From Populus alba (taxonomy: Eukaryota; Streptophyta; Magnoliopsida; Malpighiales; Salicaceae), in the NCBI RefSeq assembly GCF_005239225.2, contig NC_133295.1, forward strand, positions 13,702,001 through 13,766,000: DNA of 64,000 bases. Reading direction: 5' to 3'. Shown piece after piece: positions 1 through 11,797 of the stretch. The position numbers and the translations under genes were made by a program. The notes below the pieces were generated by a model. It saw only the letters and a program-made list of their open reading frames with translations, did not search any database and was not told where the DNA came from. Within the stretch, counting starts at the first letter, position 1. The number at the start of each line of letters is the position of its first letter.

Positions 1-299
1 ACAAGATTCTGATTGCCAAATTCTTCTCAACCAAATAAAAGTTTGATTAAATTGAATTGAATAGCACCACATATTCAATGGATCAGCTAAAATAAAAGGT
101 ACTGTTTATAAGATCAAATTTAATATAGCTTAAAATTAAGCGGATCTTTTCGGTAATTAACGTAAGAACTTTAAAAAATAAAATTAATATAGCCTAACCT
201 GGTTAAAATATCTTGGTAAACTCAAGTAAAGCTTGGTTAAATATTGTTGATTTGTTTTTGGAAAAAACAATGTCAATCGAAATGATGTTTAATTGCTTG

Positions 300-545
300 T
301 AGGTCAATGTTCTTTACTTGTCTGGTTATGTTCAAACAGAGTTGCTCTGCTCTACTTTTTTCTTGACAGCGCTGAATCAGACTTATTTTGTTGCAGAGGA
401 ATGGGTCCTGACTTTTGAGCTTTGGTTCGGAAAAGTAGGAAGCAAGCAGAACAATATCATAGACTGTACAAGGTACCCATCTTCAAGATTTTCTTTATTG
501 TTTTGCTTCATGTTTGCTCTTCAGCTTTTCTTTTAATGTCACTGA
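300..545 (+). pseudogene. Proteasome subunit alpha type-2 gene fragment (exon 4 and flanking introns)
   Basis: This stretch closely matches part of the intact proteasome alpha-2 gene downstream (16915-17345). It contains the start of intron 3, the full 76-nt exon 4 (397-472), the GTACCC donor and the beginning of intron 4. About 200 nt of intron present in the intact gene is missing here. Read in the proteasome frame, exon 4 has an Arg codon changed from CGA to TGA (a stop), and its first base is changed from T to A. No other proteasome exon lies nearby, so this is a non-functional partial copy on the same strand as the parent. An open frame of about 70 codons across it is in a different frame and is not considered real. 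Confidence 0.85.
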
Positions 546-1404
546 TAAACAATTTTGGTAAAAAGATGTCATTTTAATCCCTTTAAATAAAAACTATTTC
601 ATTGATTGTATATAACTTGCAAGATAGTATAGACATTTATTACAAGCTAGTTGGGGATTGTTGGTGTAATTTATAAATAAATAAAAAAAGAAATGATGTA
701 TATTCCAAATTAGAAAGAAACACTTCCTCTTAATATTTGTAATTATGGGTTTTTATTGTGTAGTAAATTAAGTTATGTTAGAAAAACTCTTCTAGTGGGC
801 TTTTCTAATATTATTATATAGATATTTATAATATCAAAAGATGACACCATTAAAAGGAAGGTGATTGAGTCCAGACAATATGAATCCTTTCCTCCATAAA
901 ATCTTGCTCATTTCTTGGCCTTTTCACACCCATTGAAAGGAGCTCCAATCACACAAACCAGCAATCCTTTCAAACTTTTGGTTTGGGTAAAATCAAAGAT
1001 CAATATCAAACCCCAGTCCCTGCTATGAAAACAGGATAAAATCACCTGATCTCAAAAACCCAGATAGATAGATGCTTGTTTATGTTTCCATTACACAAGA
1101 ACTAATTGGTTACTACTTTTGGTTTGTGTAAATTAGTTTGAATGGCCAGATATATATTACCATGATCCAGTTTGGAAGATTAGTGGAATAACATCAAATG
1201 AAGAGAAGAAATAGAGAAGCAGACGAGAAGCAGGAATTTCAGTAGAATGCTATAATCAGGTGTCCATATCAGATACATTTCAGTAGAAACTACAGCATTC
1301 TTAACCTAAGGTCAGTATCAATCCAAAATAATTGCTATAAATCGAAGAAGAAATTACTTTCCACAAGTAATAATCCTTAGCCTAGAACTCGGTAGAAATG
1401 AAAA
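546..1404. other. AT-rich intergenic DNA, no gene seen
   Basis: No coding frame of note and no recognised RNA gene is visible. The segment separates the proteasome fragment from the promoter side of the first NLR gene. Confidence 0.6.
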
Positions 1405-1656
1405 CTTCGAGTGTTTCACCTTTGGAACTCAAAATGGCATGTCATTCTCAGTGGAAACATACAACCAGGAAAAGCCATCCGCAGTAAGTAACCCCTGACC
1501 GAGACTAGACTGAAAAGTTCAATAATATAGGGACTGAATTGAAATGTTAGAAACCGTAAGGGATGGAAACAAAAGTCAACCCTCATCACCAAACCCCAAG
1601 TACATAAACTAACCCTCTCTCTTCATTTCACAACCAGCAGCCTCCTTCACCTCACA

Positions 1657-1688
<32 letters not shown>

Positions 1689-1747
1689 ACAGTTCATCCT
1701 AGCATCATTATCTCTTTTTTTAAAATAAAATCAAACCAAACAGACAA
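1405..1747 (+). promoter_or_regulatory. Upstream region and probable 5'UTR of the intact NLR gene
   Basis: The block around 1411-1480 is related to segments at about 7650, 10168 and 10655, which lie upstream of the other NLR exon copies, so it belongs to a shared promoter module. A pyrimidine tract of alternating CT lies at about 1662-1688, roughly 60 bp before the start codon; such CT runs are common in plant 5' leaders. No convincing TATA box was identified. Confidence 0.5.
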
Positions 1748-4700
1748 ATGGCAGAGGCACTTTTATCGCCAATTTTGGAGCAGTTAACCACGGTCGTTGC
1801 TCAACAGGTAATTACTTTTATACAATTTGCAATGATCTAATTAACCCTAACATGATAAGAAATATAAAATTTTAAGTGTTTTTTTTTCTTTCATAATCTT
1901 ATTATAGACTTTACAAATACCAACAAATACAGATCCTTTTATTCCTTTTATATATTCTTTGATCCGCCAAGCTTATGTTATATATAGGTTTGACGTCGAA
2001 CAATTTAAGATTCATTTTTTTCCTTCTTGTATATTAGCAGAGTGCAGACAGAGATATCATCATGATGATGATAAAAAGAAATATTATTATTTTTAATATA
2101 TAGGTTCTGAATAAATATTTTATATATAAATTTATAATATAGCCAATCCAATTCACTGTACGTGTGAACTATGCGGAAAAAAGATTAATAAAAATTATTT
2201 AATCTATTAATTACCAAAAATTAAAATTAAAAACTTGTAGTGAAATCATAGAACTGTTTCCTCTGCTTGAACTTTCTGATCTTTTCTACACCAATAGGTA
2301 CAGGAAGAAGTGAATCTAGTAGGGGGTGTGCAGAAACAAGTCGACAAGCTGAAAAGCAATCTCCTTGCTATCCAATCTGTCCTTGAAGATGCAGATAGAA
2401 AACAAGTGAAGGATAAGGCTGTGAGGGATTGGGCAGACAAGCTCAAAGATGTATGCTATGATATGGATGACGTGCTAGATGAATGGAGCACTGCAATTCT
2501 TAGATGGAAAATGGAGGAAGCTGAAGAAACTACTCGCAGCCTACAGAAGATGCGATGTTCCTTCCTGGGATCTCCTTGCTTTTGTTTCAATCAAGTGGCT
2601 CGACGTCGCGACATTGCCCTCAAGATCAAAGAAGTATGTGAAAAAGTGGATGAGATTGCCAAAGAGAGAGCTATGTTTGGCTTTGAGTTGTACAGAGCCA
2701 CTGATGAACTACAACGAATAACAAGTACCTCCCTTGTTGATGAATCAATCGTGCGTGGTCGAGATGATGAAAGGGAAGCCTTAGTAAGCAAGTTGCTGGG
2801 CGAAAGTAGTCAGGAAGCGCGGGACGTGGATGTCATCTCTCTAGTAGGGTTGGGTGGGATTGGAAAGACAACTCTCGCCCAACTTGCTTTTAATAATGCT
2901 GAGGTTACGGCTCATTTTGAGAAAAAGATATGGGTGTGTGTTTCAGATCCATTCGATAAGGTTAGGATAGCAAAAGCTATCCTTGAGGCGCTTCAAAGGG
3001 GTGCATCGAATTTAGTTGAATTGGAATCCCTTTTGCAAAGTGTTTCTGAATCTATTAAGGGAAAGAAGTTCCTTCTTGTCCTTGATGATGTATGGACAGA
3101 AAGTCATGGGCAATGGGAACCACTGAAACTATCTTTCAAAGGCGGTGCACCAGGAAGCAGAATTCTAGTGACCACTCGTAAACATGCTGTCGCAACAATG
3201 ATGGGAACGGACCACTGGATCAACCTTGAGAGATTATCTGATGAGGTATGCATTTCAATATTCAATCAGGTGGCATTCCATAAAAGAAGCAAAGATGAGC
3301 GCGAAAGATTGACAGAAATAGGCGGCAAAATTGCAAGCAAGTGCAAGGGCTTGCCTCTAGCTGCCAAGGTATTAGGAGGTCTAATGCAGTCTAAAAGAAC
3401 AAGAGAAGAGTGGGAACATGTTTTATCTAGCGAACTGTGGGAGCTAGAACATGTTGAAAGAGCACTATTTCCACCTTTGCTTTTGAGTTACTACGATTTA
3501 CCTTATGTGGCAAGACGATGTTTCTTGTATTGTGCCATGTTTCCAAAAGACTACGAGATGGGAAAAGACCAATTGGTGAAGATGTGGATGGCTCAAGGTT
3601 ACCTTAAGGAGACTCCAAGTAGAGATATGGAGCTTGTTGGAGAGGAGTATTTTCAAGTCTTAGTAGCACGTTCTTTCTTCCAAGATTTTCAGATGGATGA
3701 GCATGAAGGTATGACATTCAAGATCCATGATATAGTGCATGATTTTGCCCAATTTCTGACAAAATATGAATGTCTAACAGTAGATGTCAATAACCTTGGA
3801 GAACAAAAAACGGAGACTACATATGAAAGGGTTCATCATTTAAGCATGAAGCTGTCAGAGGAGACCTCTTTTCCCATGTCTATTCACAAAGCCAAAGGTC
3901 TTCGCAGCCTCTTGATTGACAGTAGAGACCCTTCACTAGGAGCTGCACTAGCTGACGTATTCAAGCAGTTGACATGCATCAGGTCATTGAATTTGGCAGA
4001 GTCTTCGATCAAAGAAATGCCAAACGAGGTAGGGAAATTGATACATTTAAGACACCTCAATTTGGCAAGTAGTGTAAAGTTGCAGTCCCTGCCAGAAACC
4101 ATGTGTAATTTATGCAATCTGCAATCCCTAAACGTGTCTGGGTGTTGGTCTCTCAAGGAATTACCTCTTGCGATTGGAAAGCTTACCAAGTTGAGGCATC
4201 TGAAGATTGTTTATTCAAGTGTAGCATTCATACCAAAGGGAATAGAGAGGATAACTTGTCTTCGAACATTAGATCGTTTTACTGTGTGTGGTGGTGGTGA
4301 GAATAGAAGTAAAGCTGCTAATTTAGGAGAATTAAAAAACTTAAATCACATTGGAGGGAGTCTCACGATATGTAATCTGAGAGATATAGAAGATGTGAGT
4401 GAAGCTGTGGAAGCACAACTTAAGAATAAGAAGCGCTTGCTTCGTTTGGAATTGCAATTCGACGGGGAGAAAACAGAGTTGCAAGCGAATGAGGATGCTT
4501 TAATTGAAGCTTTACAGCCGCCGTCAGACTTGGAAAATTTAATCATATCTGATTACGGAGGGATTTTTTTACCCAATTGGATGATGATATTAACCAGATT
4601 ACAGAACCTTGTGCTCGTAAATTGTAGAAACGTCAATGTTTTGCCACCGCTGGGAAGATTGCCCAACCTCGAAAGCCTTTCTTTAACAGGGTTGAAGCTG

Positions 4701-5090
4701 ACAAGGTTGGATGGTGGATTTTTAGGCATAGAAAATGTTGGCAATACCAATATTAATGAAGGAGAAATTGCAAGAGTCGCCGCTTTCCCCAAATTGAAAA
4801 GACTTAGCATATGGCATCTCAAAGAACTAGAGGAGTGGGATGGGATTGAAAGGAGAGTGGGAGAAGAAGATTCCACCACGACTTCAATATTCATCATGCC
4901 ACAACTTGTTGAGTTTAGAATTCTCAAATGCCCATTGTTGAGAGCACTACCGGACTATGTTTTGACAGCGCCTCTACAGAAATTCTCCATAGAGTATTGC
5001 CCCAATCTAAGGAAACGTTACAATAGGGAGGAGATGGGTGAAGATGGGCACAGGATTTCTCACATCCCAAACATTTTATTTAAGGAATAG
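1748..5090 (+). CDS. CC-NBS-LRR disease-resistance-like protein (RGA type)
   Basis: A two-exon intracellular immune-receptor candidate. Exon 1 is 1748-1807 (20 codons, MAEALLSPILEQ...). A GT-AG intron spans 1808-2297, and exon 2 (2298-5090) joins in phase 0, giving 950 residues, normal for the class. The N-terminal Rx-type coiled coil carries the YDMDDVLDEW segment. The NB-ARC domain has the P-loop GLGGIGKTT (residues 204-212), kinase-2 LLVLDDVW (279-286), GSRILVTTR, the GLPL box and CFLYCAMFP (RNBS-D). The MHD site reads IHD (496-498). C-terminal leucine-rich repeats fill roughly residues 560-930. The family binds ADP/ATP and triggers effector-induced defence; the recognised effector cannot be read from sequence. 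The start in exon 1 is supported by conserved copies at 8029 and 11023. The frame is fully open, in contrast to its neighbour copy. Confidence 0.93.
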
Positions 5091-5647
5091 TTCAGAAAGC
5101 TAACGGTTAAATTCTTGCTACCCTAATTTATTAGCGTAATTCAATTTCATACAAATTTTCATTTTTATTTTTACCAATCCATATTCCAGCACCTTTGCCT
5201 GGACTAGATCTGTGGGTTTTATTTTTAAAAAATTTATGGTATACTTGGATCATCTTTGCATATTTAGGCCAGGACTTTTTAGTAAGTCGCATTGTAATCA
5301 AGCTATCCACACCCGTCTGATGTATTTAGGAAAAAAAAACATTTCTTGCAATATTTTTTAAAATTGAATTCTAGATGGTACACAATGAGTCAGTGTAATT
5401 TCCATCAACACAAAACCTTGCTACCCTCTATGATGGCTAAGTGCAGATATCTTCCTCAGCAGCAGCAAGAATTTGATATGTGTTGATAAATCAGAGTAAT
5501 TCTATACAGTCATCCTACTTAATAAAGTTCTGGAAATTGGCATGTTTGTTTACAATATGATACAAGTGTTGATCAATTAGCCAGGAAACAACTTTCTGGC
5601 TCTAGAGTGAGAGTAGACATCAAGCTATTGGAGAAATTCCAAAAAAG

Positions 5648-5890
5648 AGATGTCAACGACTCACTGAGAATCTTTTCAAAGAGAACATCTTGGTGAGCCT
5701 TTTCCATCTTGTTGGTGAAGTAGCTGTTTTGTAGTTAGAATTTATCAAGGAAAAATGATAGTGCAAGCGAAGGAAAGATTCTCTTGTCAAACTGTAAGAT
5801 GAACATTCATTGAGAATCCAGAACCCAGTGCATTTTCTGCAAATTACAACAAGAAATTTAGCACCAAATTCTGGAACACCAAACAATAAA
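5648..5890. repeat. Direct repeat copy 1 (partner at 7009-7345)
   Basis: The text around 5660-5700 (ACTCACTGAGAATCTTTTCA and what follows) recurs with few changes at 7010-7060. The text at 5760-5835 (GATTCTCTTGTCAAACTGTA region) recurs at 7195-7265. The spacing differs between copies because of an insertion in copy 2. Confidence 0.75.
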
Positions 5891-6389
5891 GATTATCCTT
5901 ATCTGCCCAAATTGCAAACCAGAAACCTCAGTTTCATTTGTCTCAAAGACAGCAGTGAAATCGACCAAGTTTCTAACCATTAAATAATTTCTTCTACTTG
6001 AAGCCTCAAATCACCCTGGCGAAAATAAAAAGTTGCACGTGGTGGGAGAGAAACATGAGAAGTCAAACAACAAGAAATCCCTTGAATGTGTTCTTCCTTT
6101 CCGGGAAACGGGTGTGTTTTTAGTACAGCTATACTCTGTTTAAAGCAAAATATAAACCATAACATGGGGAACATTCTATCACTTAATATTTTATGTGCTA
6201 CAGAGGAGTAGTATAAATATTCAAATCATTAATATTAAATTGATCATTCTTAGTAATTTATATAATATTTATTATCTGTTGTCTGTGATAAAAACATTAT
6301 TATTTATTGAGACTGATTTTTTGATTTGAGCTATTATGTATTTTTGAATTGATAGCTATTTATTTAATTGATTGTATGACTTGAGCCTT

Positions 6390-6850
6390 CAAGAAATGAT
6401 TTTGTTTGTTTTGATTTGTTTTTTATTAGGTTATTCCGATCACATGACCTGAGAATAATGCTTGATAGGTTAACCTGAATTGACTCGGATTGTTTTTTAA
6501 GTCATTTCTTTAATTTTTTTAAAAATTTTATAATTCAATTAGGTCGGTTAAGATTGACAAGTTAACTAAGGCTATTTTGATTATTTTTTTCAGTTTTATT
6601 ATTTAATATTGAGAATTAACTTTTATAATTTGTTTTGATTTGTTTTTTATGAAGTTGTTATCATCTTATAACCTGGGTCACTAATTTGGTATATTAACTC
6701 GGGTTAATCCAAGTCAATTCAATATATTATTATTTTAATATTAAAAAAAAATCTTCTTAATTTTTTTTAGTTAAACTATTTTTTTATTGGTTATTCAGGT
6801 TATTTTTAGATCTGACAAGTAAACTATATCACATCAAGTGAATAGATCTG
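6390..6850. repeat. Dispersed tandem-unit repeat, NLR-cluster copy 1
   Basis: It contains repeated statements of a unit built around TTTGATTTGTTTTTTAT, then 'CATGACCTGAG', then 'GGTTAAC..GAATTGACTC', then a T-rich run. The same unit is present in several copies at 9270-10150 and in part at about 62200-62470. The 3' portion (6650-6845) matches 9960-10150 almost colinearly, so both are copies of one repeat family. Confidence 0.6.
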
Positions 6851-7008
6851 TCAAGTAAATATTTATTTCACTAGAAAAAATATTAGCAACATTGAACATT
6901 TTTATTTACATTAAAAAAGCACTGACATTTACTATTCACAATACATCAAAGCAACGGATAAAAGTGTGAACAATAGGCTTTTTTGAGTTTGGAGTGAGAG
7001 TAAATGTC

Positions 7009-7345
7009 AGTGACTCGTTGAGAATCTTTTCAAAGAGACCATCTTGGTGAGCTTTATCGTTCTCGTTTGCTGGTGCGGTAAGGTAGCTGTTTTGCAGTTC
7101 AAATTAAGGCAAAAATGAGGCAAAACAAAATATCAAAAAGATCTGAAAAAAAAAAGATTGTAAATTTTGAAAAAAAGAAGATAAAAAAGATAGTGCAAGT
7201 GAAAATGAAGGAAAGATTCTCTTGTCAAACTGTAAAATGAACATTGAGAATCCAGTACACAGTGCATTTTGAATGTGTTCCCCTAGGATGTATCTTAAAT
7301 TTTACCCTAACTATTTTTTGCAATTTACACCAACAAACTTATCCC
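7009..7345. repeat. Direct repeat copy 2 (partner at 5648-5890)
   Basis: A near match to 5648-5890 with an extra insertion of about 100 bp (7085-7190) rich in A runs. It shows duplication inside the NLR cluster before the younger 7458/10455 duplication. Confidence 0.7.
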
Positions 7346-7457
7346 CAAGAATTAAACCCCAAACACTAAAGTTTATCATTACCCAAAGAGTAAAACATAC
7401 CATATTTTTTGTTGGACCATTTCGGGTATGACTTGATTTAAGACTTTGATAATTAAA

Positions 7458-8803
7458 TTACTGGGTCAACCCGCATATTATCAAATTAATCTGGTTAAAT
7501 TAATTTATCCTAAATAATATTATTTTTGTTTTTTAAAAAAGAAATTGAGTTGACCAATCTCAGATTTAATCAGTCATTATCAATATTCAAAACAATTTTT
7601 GAAATAAAACTCAGCCTAGATCAAGCTTTAGATTACCAAGTCACGGGGCCTTTCACTTTTGGAACTCAAAACGACAGGTCATTTCCATATAAACATACAA
7701 ATAGGAAAATGATTGATGCATTATACTTGAACCCACAGTGAAGCAATGGCTAATTCTAGACTTGCCTTTGCCTTTGCCTTTTCCTTTTCCTTCTTACACA
7801 TATTTTCTCATTGTTTCAGTGACATTCTTTGCTTGCATCAACCTTGTAGGAAATTAGCTGCTTTATACTGAAGTTCAGAATCATGCTCTAACCCCAGTCT
7901 TAAGCAAATTATCTTAATTTGCAGTATATATTGCCTAAACTTCATTGAGAATCACTATTCTTCCTATCAATAATCCCCCATTCCTTTGTCTCTCCTTGTT
8001 CTTGACACATTCAGTAGTAAGAACAACAATGGCTGGCGCACTTGTATCCCCAATCTTGGAGCAGTTAACCACGATCGTTGCTCAACAGGTACTTTCTTTT
8101 TTTCTTTTTTATATTCAACAGGTACTTAATTACTTTTCTACAATTTTGCAATTAACCTAACATTTATAGTTCATTATACATTGATTTCATTATCTTGTAG
8201 AATATCTGTTAATTTGTCAGAAGCTAAATCAGTAGCTTGATTTATATATTATCACATTGCATGTTATCAAATAACACACACACACACACAAGATAGCGGG
8301 TTCTTACGATTCTCTTTCTTTTTCTTTATATATTTTGTGCTATACAAAATATGGTTATTGTGATGGCTGGTTAGAACAAATCAATATAGTAAAATAGTAG
8401 TAAGTTCCTTTTTTAATAATTCCTTATCATATTTGAATGCATAAATAACTATATTTGAAATAAAATTAGTATGATAAAATGATTAAAATAAATATAGTCA
8501 AATATTCGATTACAAACATGATTATAGAAATTCTATTATTTCTTTTTTATTTTGATCAACCTCACAGAATATTTTAAAAAATAGAATATGATAATTATTA
8601 AAAGTCACCTAATAATACTGTGAAATTGCAATGTATATATTGCGCTCCACAATTATAATATCTATGAATTCTATCTTTTATCTAAAGAAATCCTTTATTC
8701 AAATAAAATATATTTTAATTCACGCATCTAGTAAATTTTAGTGCAATAATAGTGGCTTAGCATTACATTATTTACGAGTCATTTTATTTTAGAGAGTTTA
8801 TTA
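7458..8803 (+). repeat. NLR promoter, exon 1 and intron-start duplication, upstream copy
   Basis: This segment is colinear with 10455-11797 (offset close to 2995 bp). From the start codon through the intron part (8029-8803) only a handful of differences are seen, mostly in T, A or AC runs. The promoter part (7650-7945) differs more. Homology stops abruptly near 8803. An AC microsatellite at about 8278-8291 is shared with about 11268-11283. Confidence 0.9.
8029..8088 (+). pseudogene. Orphan first exon of an NLR gene
   Basis: A 20-codon exon (MAGALVSPILEQL...) is followed by a GT donor at 8089-8090. It matches exon 1 of the intact NLR (1748-1807) with a few conservative changes and is identical at protein level to the exon at 11023-11082. 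No second exon with coiled coil or NB-ARC follows before the next promoter copy, so the exon is stranded. Either it is inert or a transcript would have to splice past about 3.8 kb into the pseudogene downstream. Confidence 0.85.
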
Positions 8804-9269
8804 TAGTCATTTTATTTTATTCAGTCAATCTATTTCTATTATCGTTTGATTAAATAAAAAATATTTTAATAAACAAAAATTAGAAAACATGATCAAGTAA
8901 ATATCTCATCTTGCGAGATTAAATATCTTGATCTATATTTGTCTCTCGATTTTTTCAAGTTTTTATTTTTTAGGAGTTGTTAATAATTTTTTATTTATTT
9001 ATTAGTTTACATAGTTCTCATTTTATTTGATTATATGTGTGCATAAACTTTGTGATTTGCATTTAAATTTTTTGAACTACAAAAATGTATTGAAAAAAAC
9101 TTGCACATACAAGTGTTTTTATGAAAAAATAAAAGTATTTGACTTGTGGCGGAGAGCGGGTCACATAACTAGTTTAAAAAAAAAAAAAGGATTTTACATT
9201 ACCCCTCCCCACAAAGCATTATTCACTATAATAGTGCTTTTTAATCAATGCTCTTTTTTTTTTTTTTTT
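8804..9269. other. AT-rich segment unique to the upstream duplicate
   Basis: This sequence follows the breakpoint of the duplication and has no counterpart after 11797. It ends near a GC-richer patch and a CTAGT at 9169-9173. No gene is seen. Confidence 0.5.
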
Positions 9270-10150
9270 AATTTCATACTTTAACTTTAATATTGGATTT
9301 TCTTTTTATTTGGTTGTCCCAGTCGTATGATCTAGGTCTTGAGTTTAACAGATTAATCCGATTTTACTTTGTTTTTTTTTTCTTAATTGTTTTTTTTTCT
9401 CAATTTCATCCTTCTATATTGTGTTTGATTAAGAATTAGGTTTCATGATTTGTTTTTAATTAAGTTATCTCAACCACATGACCTGAGAATAATGATTATC
9501 GGGTTAACTTGAATTGACTCAGGTTGTTTTTTGAAATTATTTCTTTAATTGATTTTTTTAAAAAAAAAATCATAATTTAATTAGGTTAATTGAGAATTGA
9601 ACTTCATAAATTATTTTTTATGTTGTTATCTCGGTCTCATGACTACGATTGCAAGTTTGACATATTAACTCAATTAAAAAAAAAAAAATTACTTTCTTTC
9701 TATGAGATTATCTCGGTTTCATGACCCTAGTCATGAGTTTGATGGATTGATTTTGATTTATTTTTTTTTTATGTTTTTTTTAACCTCATTTCTTAATATT
9801 AGGCTAATTGAAAATTGAACTTCGTAATTTGTTTCGAATTGCTTTCTATAGAATATCTTAACCTTATAACTTGAATCACGAGTTGATTTTTTTCAATTTC
9901 ATTTTTCAACATGGATTGATTGAGAATCAAATTTCATAATTTTGTTTTAATTTACCTTTTTACAGGGTTTATCGTGGTCTTATAAACCGAGTCAATGATT
10001 TGGTATGTTAATCCGGGTTGATCTAAGTCGATTCAATATATTGATATTTTTAATATTAAAAAAATATATCATCTTAATTGTTTTGAGTCATACTATATTT
10101 TTATTAATTATTATATTTAGATCTGCCAAATAAATTGTTTCATATCAAAT
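9270..10150. repeat. Array of diverged minisatellite-like units
   Basis: At least four diverged statements of a unit of roughly 130-180 bp are recognisable by recurring phrases such as 'TTATCTCGGTCTCATGAC', 'GTTTGA..GATTAA' and 'AATTGAGAATTGAACTTC'. The array belongs to the same family as 6390-6850 and the partial copy near 62200-62470. It is non-coding. Confidence 0.65.
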
Positions 10151-10166
10151 TAACCTGTACATTTTT

Positions 10167-10435
10167 TTTTTCACTTTTGAAACTCAAAGTGACAAGTCAT
10201 TTCCATAGAAACATACAAATAGAAAAATGACTAATGCATTATACTTAAACCCAATGTGAAGCAATGGCGAATTCTGGACTTGCCTTTGCCTTTTTCCTTT
10301 TTACACATGTTTTCTTGTTGTTTCAATGACATTCTTTGCTTGCATCAACCTCGAAGGAAATTAGTTGTGCATAATCATACTCTAAGGTCTCAAGCCAATG
10401 ATCTTAATTTGCGGTATTGCCTAAACTTCATGGAG
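10167..10435 (+). repeat. Third copy of the NLR promoter module, without exon
   Basis: The stretch from CACTTTTGAAACTCAAAGTG to about 10435 parallels 7652-7950 and 10655-10945, including the GAAGCAATGGC phrase and the 'CTTGCCTTTGCC' run. It is cut off at the CTTCATGGAGAAT point, before the region that holds the start codon in the other two copies. Confidence 0.75.
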
Positions 10436-10454
10436 AATAACCTCAAATTGATTA

Positions 10455-11797
10455 TTGAATTACTGGGTCAACCCGTATATTATTAGATTAATCCGGTTAA
10501 ATTAATTTATCCTAAATAATATTATTTTGGTTTTTTTAAAAAAAAAATGAGTTGACCTGGTCTCAATCTAATCAATCATTATGAATATTCAAAACAATTT
10601 GAAATAAAACTCAGCCTAGATCGAGCTTTAGATTACCAAGTTACCCGGACCTTTCACTTTTGGAACTCAAAATGACAGGTCATTTCATATAAACATGCAA
10701 CTAGGAAAATGACTGATGCATTGTACTCTAACCCACAGTGAAGCAATGGCTAATTCTAGACTTGCCTTTGCCTTTGCCTTTCCCTTGTTACACATATTTT
10801 CTCATTGTTTCAGTGACATTCTTTGCTTGCATCAACCTTGTAGGAAATCAGTTGCTTTATACTGAAATTCAGAATCATACTCTAACCCCAGTCTTAAGCA
10901 AATTATCTTAATTTGCAGTATATATTGCCTAAACTTCATTGAGAATCACTATTCTTCCTATCAATAACCCCCCATTCCTTTGTCTCTCCTTGTTCTTGAC
11001 ACATTCAGTAGTAAGAACAACAATGGCTGGCGCACTTGTATCCCCAATCTTGGAGCAGTTAACCACGATCGTTGCTCAACAGGTACTTTCTTTTTCCTTT
11101 TTTATAATCAACAGGTACTTAATTACTTTTCTACAATTTTGCAATTAACCTAACATTTATAGTTCATTATACATTGATTTCATTATCTTGTAGAATATCT
11201 GTTAATTTGTCAGAAGCTAAATCAGTAGCTTGATTTATATATTATCACATTGCATGTTATCAAATAACACACACACACACACAAGATAGCGGGTTCTTAC
11301 GATTCTCTTTCTTTTTCTTTATATATTTTGTGCTATACAAAATATGGTTATTGTGATGGCTGGTTAGAACAAATCAATATAGTAAAATAGTAGTAAGTTC
11401 CTTTTTTAATAATTCCTTATCATATTTGAATGCATAAATAACTATATTTGAAATAAAATTAGTATGATAAAATGATTAAAATAAATATAGTCAAATATTC
11501 GATTACAAACATGATTATAGAAATTCTATTATTTCTTTTTTATTTTGATCAACCTCACAGAATATTTTAAAAAAATAGAAATATGATAATATTAAAAGTC
11601 ACCTAATAATACTGTGAAATTGCAATGTATATATTGCGCTCCACAATTATAATATCTATGAATTCTATCTTTTATCTAAAGAAATCCTTTATTCAAATAA
11701 AATATATTTTAATTCACGCATCTAGTAAATTTTAGTGCAATAATAGTGGCTTAGCATTACATTATTTACGAGTCATTTTATTTTAGAGAGTTTATTA
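10455..11797 (+). repeat. NLR promoter, exon 1 and intron-start duplication, downstream copy
   Basis: The partner of 7458-8803. After 11797 the sequence diverges from the upstream copy and instead continues into an intron end related to that of the intact NLR gene (compare 11850-11960 with 2180-2297). Confidence 0.9.

Larger units (their letters stand above)
5091..7457. other. Intergenic DNA with diverged repeats
   Basis: No gene is seen between the intact NLR and the duplicated promoter block. Two direct copies of a short segment (5648-5890 and 7009-7345) and a dispersed minisatellite-like repeat (6390-6850) account for much of it. Small open frames here match nothing recognisable. Confidence 0.6.

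Noticed and set aside
318..536. 72-codon open frame over the proteasome fragment
   Set aside because: It reads through intron and exon in a frame different from the proteasome frame; the matching shifted frame is also open in the intact gene at 17096-17350.
2246..4927. Several minus-strand open frames of 60-124 codons under the NLR gene
   Set aside because: They mirror the long coding frame on the plus strand, have no domain features and recur as equivalents under the pseudogene. They are shadows.
7945..8160. Open frame extending upstream and downstream of the NLR exon 1 copies (also 10939-11148)
   Set aside because: Only the 60 bases from the ATG to the GT donor match the NLR exon; the extensions run through promoter and intron.
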